This document shows positions 60,351 to 64,000 of a stretch of DNA of 64,000 nucleotides, piece after piece (position 1 is the stretch's first letter; every line of letters starts with the position of its first letter). The position numbers were made by a program, and so were the translations under genes. Where the stretch lies: positions 1-64,000 of the forward strand of contig NZ_MWLO01000141.1 of the NCBI RefSeq assembly GCF_002198735.1, read 5' to 3'. The notes below the pieces were generated by a model. The model did not search any database, was not told the DNA's origin, and worked only from the letters and a program-made list of their open reading frames with translations. Origin of the DNA: Ideonella sp. A 288 (lineage in GTDB: Bacteria > Pseudomonadota > Gammaproteobacteria > Burkholderiales > Burkholderiaceae_C).

Positions 60351-60980
60351 ATGAACAAGCTGCTGCTGCACCCGGCCACCAAGCCGCTGCTCTTCGCGCT
60401 GGCGCTGCTGCCTTTCGCGCACCTGCTGTGGGGCGCCATCGCCGACACGCTGGGTCCCAACCCGGCCGAGGCCCTGGTGCGCGGCACCGGCGACTGGGTG
60501 CTGCGTTTCCTGTGCCTCACACTCGCGGTGACCCCGCTGCGCGAGTGGACCGGCTGGTCGGCACTGGCCCGGCTGCGCCGCATGATGGGCCTGTTCACCT
60601 ACTTCTACGGTGTCCTCCATTTCACGTGCTATGCGTGGCTGGACATGTCGTTCGACCTGGGCGACATCGCGCGCGACATCCCCAAGCGCCCGTTCATCCT
60701 GGTCGGCACGCTGGCCATGCTGCTGATGACGCCGCTGGCGGCCACCTCGTTCAACCGCGCCATCCGCGCGATGGGCGCGAAGCGCTGGCAGCGCCTTCAC
60801 CGGCTGATCTATGCGATCGCGCTGCTGGGCCTGCTGCACTTCTTCTGGATGCGCGCGGCCAAGGCCGACTTCGGCGAATGGTCGGTCTATGCGGCCGTGG
60901 TGGCCCTGCTGCTGGGCTGGCGGCTGTGGCGCTGGCAGCAGCGCCGCCGGGCCCGCGCGGCCGCGCCGGCTACTTCATGA
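60351..60980 (+). CDS. msrQ: Haem-binding membrane subunit MsrQ (YedZ)
   Basis: Inner-membrane b-type cytochrome passing electrons from the quinone pool or flavin reductase to MsrP. The 209-residue protein has about six helices and haem-ligand histidines in YFYGVLHFTCY, RWQRLHRLIYAIALLGLLHFFW. It is next to msrP as in most proteobacteria. Its last 11 bases overlap the end of the convergent dctM gene. Confidence 0.95.
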   Translation: MNKLLLHPATKPLLFALALLPFAHLLWGAIADTLGPNPAEALVRGTGDWVLRFLCLTLAVTPLREWTGWSALARLRRMMGLFTYFYGVLHFTCYAWLDMSFDLGDIARDIPKRPFILVGTLAMLLMTPLAATSFNRAIRAMGAKRWQRLHRLIYAIALLGLLHFFWMRAAKADFGEWSVYAAVVALLLGWRLWRWQQRRRARAAAPATS

Positions 60981-62262
60981 AGCCCGGCAGCCACAGGGCC
61001 AGCGGCTGCACCTCGAGCACCAGCACCACGGCCAGCCCGAGCATGGCCACGAACAGCCACACGCCGCGGAAGATCTGAGACAGCGGCACGTCCTTCAGCA
61101 GGGCATTCAGGACGAACAGGTTCATGCCCACCGGCGGCGAGATCAGGCCGATCTGCACCACCAGCACGATCAGCACGCCGAACCACACCGGGTCGAAGCC
61201 CAGGCCGGTGACGATCGGGAAGAACACCGGGATGGTCAGCAGCACCATCGACAGCTCTTCCATGATGGTGCCGAGCAGGATGTAGATGACCATCATCGCC
61301 CCGACCACCATCACCGGCGACAGGCCCATCTCGAGGATCCAGGCCTTGAGGTCGCCCGGCATCGTCGTGAAGTTGACGAAGCTCGAGAACAGCATCGCGG
61401 CGATCAGGATGGTGAACAGCATCGCGGTGGTGCGGGCGCTCTCGACCAGCACCTCGTAGAGGATGCGCAGCGTCAGCGCACGCCGCGCCAGGGCGAAGAA
61501 GAAGGCGCCCGAGGCCCCGATGCCGGCCCCCTCGGTGGCCGTGAAGACACCGCCGTAGATGCCCCCCAGCACCACGATCACCAGCAGCGCCACGCCCCAG
61601 ATGCCACGCACCGCCTGCCAGCGCTCGGCCCAGGTGGAGCGCTGGCCGGCCGGCCCGGCGTTCGGGTCGCGCCAGGTGATCCAGGCCACGCCCAGCATCA
61701 TCAGCCCGGCGCACATCACCCCCGGGATCACGCCGGCGGCGAACAGCTTGCCGATGTTGGTTTCGGTGACGATGCCGTAGATGACCATGATGGTCGACGG
61801 CGGGATCATGATGCCCAGCGTACCGCCGGCGGCAATGACGCCGGTGCTCAGGTAGTCGGCATAGCCGAGCTTCTTCATCGGCGGGTAGGCCACCTTGGCC
61901 ATCGTCGCCGCGGTGGCGATGGACGAGCCGCAGATGGCCCCGAAGCCCGCGCAGGCGATCACCGTGGCATGCGCCAGGCCGCCGCGCAGGTGGCCGATGA
62001 AGGCGTAGGCGGCGCGGAACAGCTCGTGCGCCAGGCCGGCCCGCGCGACGAAGTTGCCCATCAGGATGAACAGCGGCACCACCGACAGCGTGTAGGCGAA
62101 GCCGGTGTCGTAGACCACCTGTGCCGCGTTGGCCATGGTGGGTGGCCAGCCGCGCAGCAGGCCCAGGCCGACGAAGCCGACCATGCCCATCGCGAAGGCC
62201 AGCGGGATGCGCAGCACCGCCAGCACGAACACCGCGATGAAGCCCAGCAGCGCGTCGGTCAC
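60970..62262 (-). CDS. dctM: TRAP transporter large permease DctM
   Basis: Transport subunit of a tripartite sodium-coupled solute importer. The 430-residue protein has about 12 helices and DctM hallmarks: LGIMIPPSTIMVIYG, GAICGSSIATAATM and LISPPVGMNLFVLN. It starts at GTG 62262, which overlaps the dctQ stop (GTGA). The stop lies inside the end of msrQ on the other strand. Confidence 0.95.
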   Translation of the reverse strand: MTDALLGFIAVFVLAVLRIPLAFAMGMVGFVGLGLLRGWPPTMANAAQVVYDTGFAYTLSVVPLFILMGNFVARAGLAHELFRAAYAFIGHLRGGLAHATVIACAGFGAICGSSIATAATMAKVAYPPMKKLGYADYLSTGVIAAGGTLGIMIPPSTIMVIYGIVTETNIGKLFAAGVIPGVMCAGLMMLGVAWITWRDPNAGPAGQRSTWAERWQAVRGIWGVALLVIVVLGGIYGGVFTATEGAGIGASGAFFFALARRALTLRILYEVLVESARTTAMLFTILIAAMLFSSFVNFTTMPGDLKAWILEMGLSPVMVVGAMMVIYILLGTIMEELSMVLLTIPVFFPIVTGLGFDPVWFGVLIVLVVQIGLISPPVGMNLFVLNALLKDVPLSQIFRGVWLFVAMLGLAVVLVLEVQPLALWLPGFMK

Positions 62263-62747
62263 GGCGTGGTCTCGTCGACGCCAGCGTGGTGGTGCGCCAC
62301 CGGCTGCAGCATCAGCAGGCCGTGCACCAGCGCCGTCACCACGCACAGCACGCTCATCACCCAGACGAAGGGGCCGAGCGGCAACTTCAGCTGCGCGGAG
62401 ATGTCGCCGTACTCGATCATCTGGCTGCCCTTGGTCCACATCAGCCACGCGATGCCCAGGAGCGCGAGCATGCTGATGCCGTCGACGATGGCCTGCTGCA
62501 CGCGCCGCACGGCGGGCGGGATCCAGCGGTCGAGTGAATCGAACACCACGTGCTCGCCCTGCAGCGACACCAGCGGCAGGCCGGCGAAGATGACGACGAC
62601 CATCAGCAACTCGGTCAGCTCGAGCGAGCCCGGCACCGACGTCGACAACAGCTTGCGCCCGCCGACGTCGACGAAGGTCAGCGCCATGATGGCGAACAGC
62701 GCAACCGCGGCCAACAGGCCGCAGAGCGTGGCGAGCAGGCGCCTCAA
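62259..62747 (-). CDS. dctQ: TRAP transporter small permease DctQ
   Basis: Membrane subunit of 162 residues with four helices, typical DctQ pattern VDVGGRKLL ... PGSLELTELLMVVVIFAGLPLVSLQGEHVVFD. The start appears to be TTG at 62747; no ATG or GTG fits between the dctP stop and the first helix. Gap to dctP is 34 bases. Confidence 0.88.
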   Translation of the reverse strand: MRRLLATLCGLLAAVALFAIMALTFVDVGGRKLLSTSVPGSLELTELLMVVVIFAGLPLVSLQGEHVVFDSLDRWIPPAVRRVQQAIVDGISMLALLGIAWLMWTKGSQMIEYGDISAQLKLPLGPFVWVMSVLCVVTALVHGLLMLQPVAHHHAGVDETTP

Positions 62748-62781
62748 GGGACGGGCCGGCGCGGCGGGAACGACGTCGAGA

Positions 62782-63810
62782 TCACTTCAGCTTGGCGATG
62801 TCGGCACGGAAGTCGGCCAGCGCCTTCTTCGGATCCTTCATGCCCTTGGCCTCGGCGGCCTTGGCCCAGGTGTCGACCATCGGCGCGACCTTGTCGCCGA
62901 CCGACTTGACGAAGGCCGCGTCGGCCTTGGTGAGGGTGACGCCATTGGCCTGCATGAAGGCCAGGCCGCGGCGGTCGACCTTGTCCCAGGTCTTGCCGAA
63001 CAGGCGCGCCGCGAACTCGCCCGACAGCTCGTCGACGGCCTTCTTCACGTCGGGGGCCAGCGCGTCGTACTTGGCCTGGTTCATCATGAAGACGAAGCTG
63101 GTGTTGTACAGCCCGCCCGGGAACACGGTGGCGTGGCGGATCACCTTGTCGATCTTGAAGCTCTCGACCGACTCGGCCGGGAACAGCGTGCCGTCCATCA
63201 CCCCGGTGGACAGCAGTTCGTAGCTCTCGGTGGCGGGCTTGAGCGTGACGTTCATGCCCAGCGTCTTGCCGAGTTCATTGACCATGCCGCCGCCGACGCG
63301 CCACTTCATGCCCTGGAGGTCTTCGATGCGGGTGACCGGGCGCTTGGTGTTGAAGACGATGCCGGGGCCGTGCGTGAACACGGCCAGCACCTTGACGCCC
63401 TTGTGCTCCTCGGCCATGGCCGGCGTCTTGGCGTACTGGCGCTGGAAGGCCACTGACACCGGCTCGGACGCATCACCCAGGAACGGGAACTCGGCCATCT
63501 GCGTGGTGACGAAGCGGCCCGGCGTGTAGCCGTGCACCGTGAACGACAGGTCGGCCAGGCCATTGCGCACGGCGTCGAAGGTGGCCGGCGGCGCGGCCAC
63601 GGCCCGCGGCAGCAGGTTGCACTTGACCTTGCCGGTGGTCTTCTGCTCGAGCAGGTTGCACCACTCCTTCTGCGACTCGGTGAGCGCGTGCGTGGGCGGC
63701 ACCCAGGACGACGCGGTGAGCACCACCTGGGCGGATGCGGCGGCGCCGGACAGGCACGCAGCGCCAAGGAGGCCCAGCGTGCGGGGCGAAGGTTTGAATT
63801 GAGCGAACAT
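62782..63810 (-). CDS. dctP: TRAP transporter substrate-binding protein DctP
   Basis: Periplasmic solute receptor of 342 residues, with signal peptide to about residue 28 (MFAQFKPSPRTLGLLGAACLSG). The TRAP_DctP fold is shown by VLTASSWVPPTHALTESQKEW, LQGMKWRVGGGMVNELGKTLGMNVT (with the conserved Arg that holds a carboxylate) and YNTSFVFMMNQAKYDAL. AGGAG precedes the ATG. The ligand is probably a carboxylate but cannot be named. Confidence 0.93.
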   Translation of the reverse strand: MFAQFKPSPRTLGLLGAACLSGAAASAQVVLTASSWVPPTHALTESQKEWCNLLEQKTTGKVKCNLLPRAVAAPPATFDAVRNGLADLSFTVHGYTPGRFVTTQMAEFPFLGDASEPVSVAFQRQYAKTPAMAEEHKGVKVLAVFTHGPGIVFNTKRPVTRIEDLQGMKWRVGGGMVNELGKTLGMNVTLKPATESYELLSTGVMDGTLFPAESVESFKIDKVIRHATVFPGGLYNTSFVFMMNQAKYDALAPDVKKAVDELSGEFAARLFGKTWDKVDRRGLAFMQANGVTLTKADAAFVKSVGDKVAPMVDTWAKAAEAKGMKDPKKALADFRADIAKLK

Positions 63811-63978
63811 GCCAGGAACTCCTGCAGGGATGCAAACTGAAGGTATTGTGCCGGCCGGGTGCGCCGCACCCATTCAGGAAAACGCGCGTGCAGGGCTGTG
63901 ACGCGGGTCACGGCCCCTCGTTCGCGCCCCCCGGCTCACGGGAGAGCCAAGCGCGGCGCCGACGCCTAGCATGCGGGC

Positions 63979-64000
63979 ATGGACATCACCCAGCCCTCGA
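63979..64000 (+). other. Possible start of the next gene
   Basis: An ATG at 63979 opens a frame (MDITQPS) that runs off the window end. Seven residues do not allow recognition. It is divergent from dctP; the 170 bases between contain no clear promoter or terminator that I can see. Confidence 0.25.

Overview
The window looks like chromosomal DNA of a high-GC betaproteobacterium of the order Burkholderiales, probably near the Rubrivivax/Methylibium/Leptothrix/Ideonella group. This is inferred from gene order (hrcA-nadK-recN; lolB-ispE-tRNA-Gln-prs-rplY-pth; yadGH-bolA-murA-his; rplU-rpmA-obgE-proB; pilB-pilC-pilD-coaE-zapD-yacG; engB-cytochrome c4-resB-ccsA), from strong GC bias at third codon positions, and from betaproteobacterial protein signatures. 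I see no phage, insertion sequence, CRISPR array, rRNA operon or replication origin. Coding density is very high and no gene-free stretch exceeds 300 bases.

Layout. 68-6692: four co-directional genes for a predicted envelope pathway (DUF1302 outer-membrane barrel, DUF1329 secreted protein, Tat-type Ycf48-like propeller, RND/MMPL pump). 6707-7898: tRNA(CAU) and hrcA on the minus strand. 7960-12087: nadK, recN, rapZ and a LON-domain protein. 12107-16168 (minus): mutY, a dynamin-like GTPase and mutM. 16220-21363: TPR protein, lolB, ispE, tRNA-Gln, prs, rplY. 21503-23657: ald and a divergent ArgP-like LysR regulator. 23666-24720: pth and a DUF4124 protein. 24758-36198 (minus): a long collinear block, read in transcription order yadG-yadH-bolA-murA-hisG-hisD-[vapB-vapC]-hisC-hisB-hisH-hisA-hisF-rsmD-coaD-fdx. 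36260-37743: TetR regulator and a TPR protein. 37809-40676 (minus): rplU-rpmA-obgE-proB. 40860-47703: ispB, tRNA-Pro, pilB-pilC-pilD-coaE-zapD-yacG. 47773-49993: heat-shock promoter, CIRCE operator, groES-groEL, terminator. 50054-53987: DUF1631-like protein and a patatin/beta-barrel protein. 54131-60980: engB (minus), cytochrome c4, a 32-base tandem repeat, resB, ccsA, msrP, msrQ. 60970-63810 (minus): TRAP transporter dctM, dctQ, dctP. The last 190 bases are intergenic, with a possible gene start at 63979.

How the parts fit. HrcA (6858-7898) is the expected repressor of groESL (47939-49922), whose promoter carries a near-perfect CIRCE element, so both halves of one regulatory circuit are in the window. 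MutM and MutY are the two glycosylases of the 8-oxoguanine repair (GO) system. Cytochrome c4 lies next to the ResB/CcsA haem-ligation machinery that would mature it, followed by the periplasmic methionine-sulfoxide repair pair MsrPQ. Type IV pilus assembly genes pilBCD share a transcription unit with coenzyme A synthesis (coaE) and cell-division (zapD) genes, while the other CoA gene coaD sits at the end of the his block.

The most unusual things are: (1) a VapBC-type toxin-antitoxin pair inside the his operon, with its own sigma70-like promoter and two identical palindromes, and with the toxin stop overlapping the hisC start; (2) the four-gene barrel/DUF1329/propeller/RND cluster, a candidate uncharacterised trans-envelope transport system; (3) four 32-base hairpin-forming tandem repeats after the cytochrome c4 gene; (4) a terminator-like hairpin that overlaps a possible pilB promoter.
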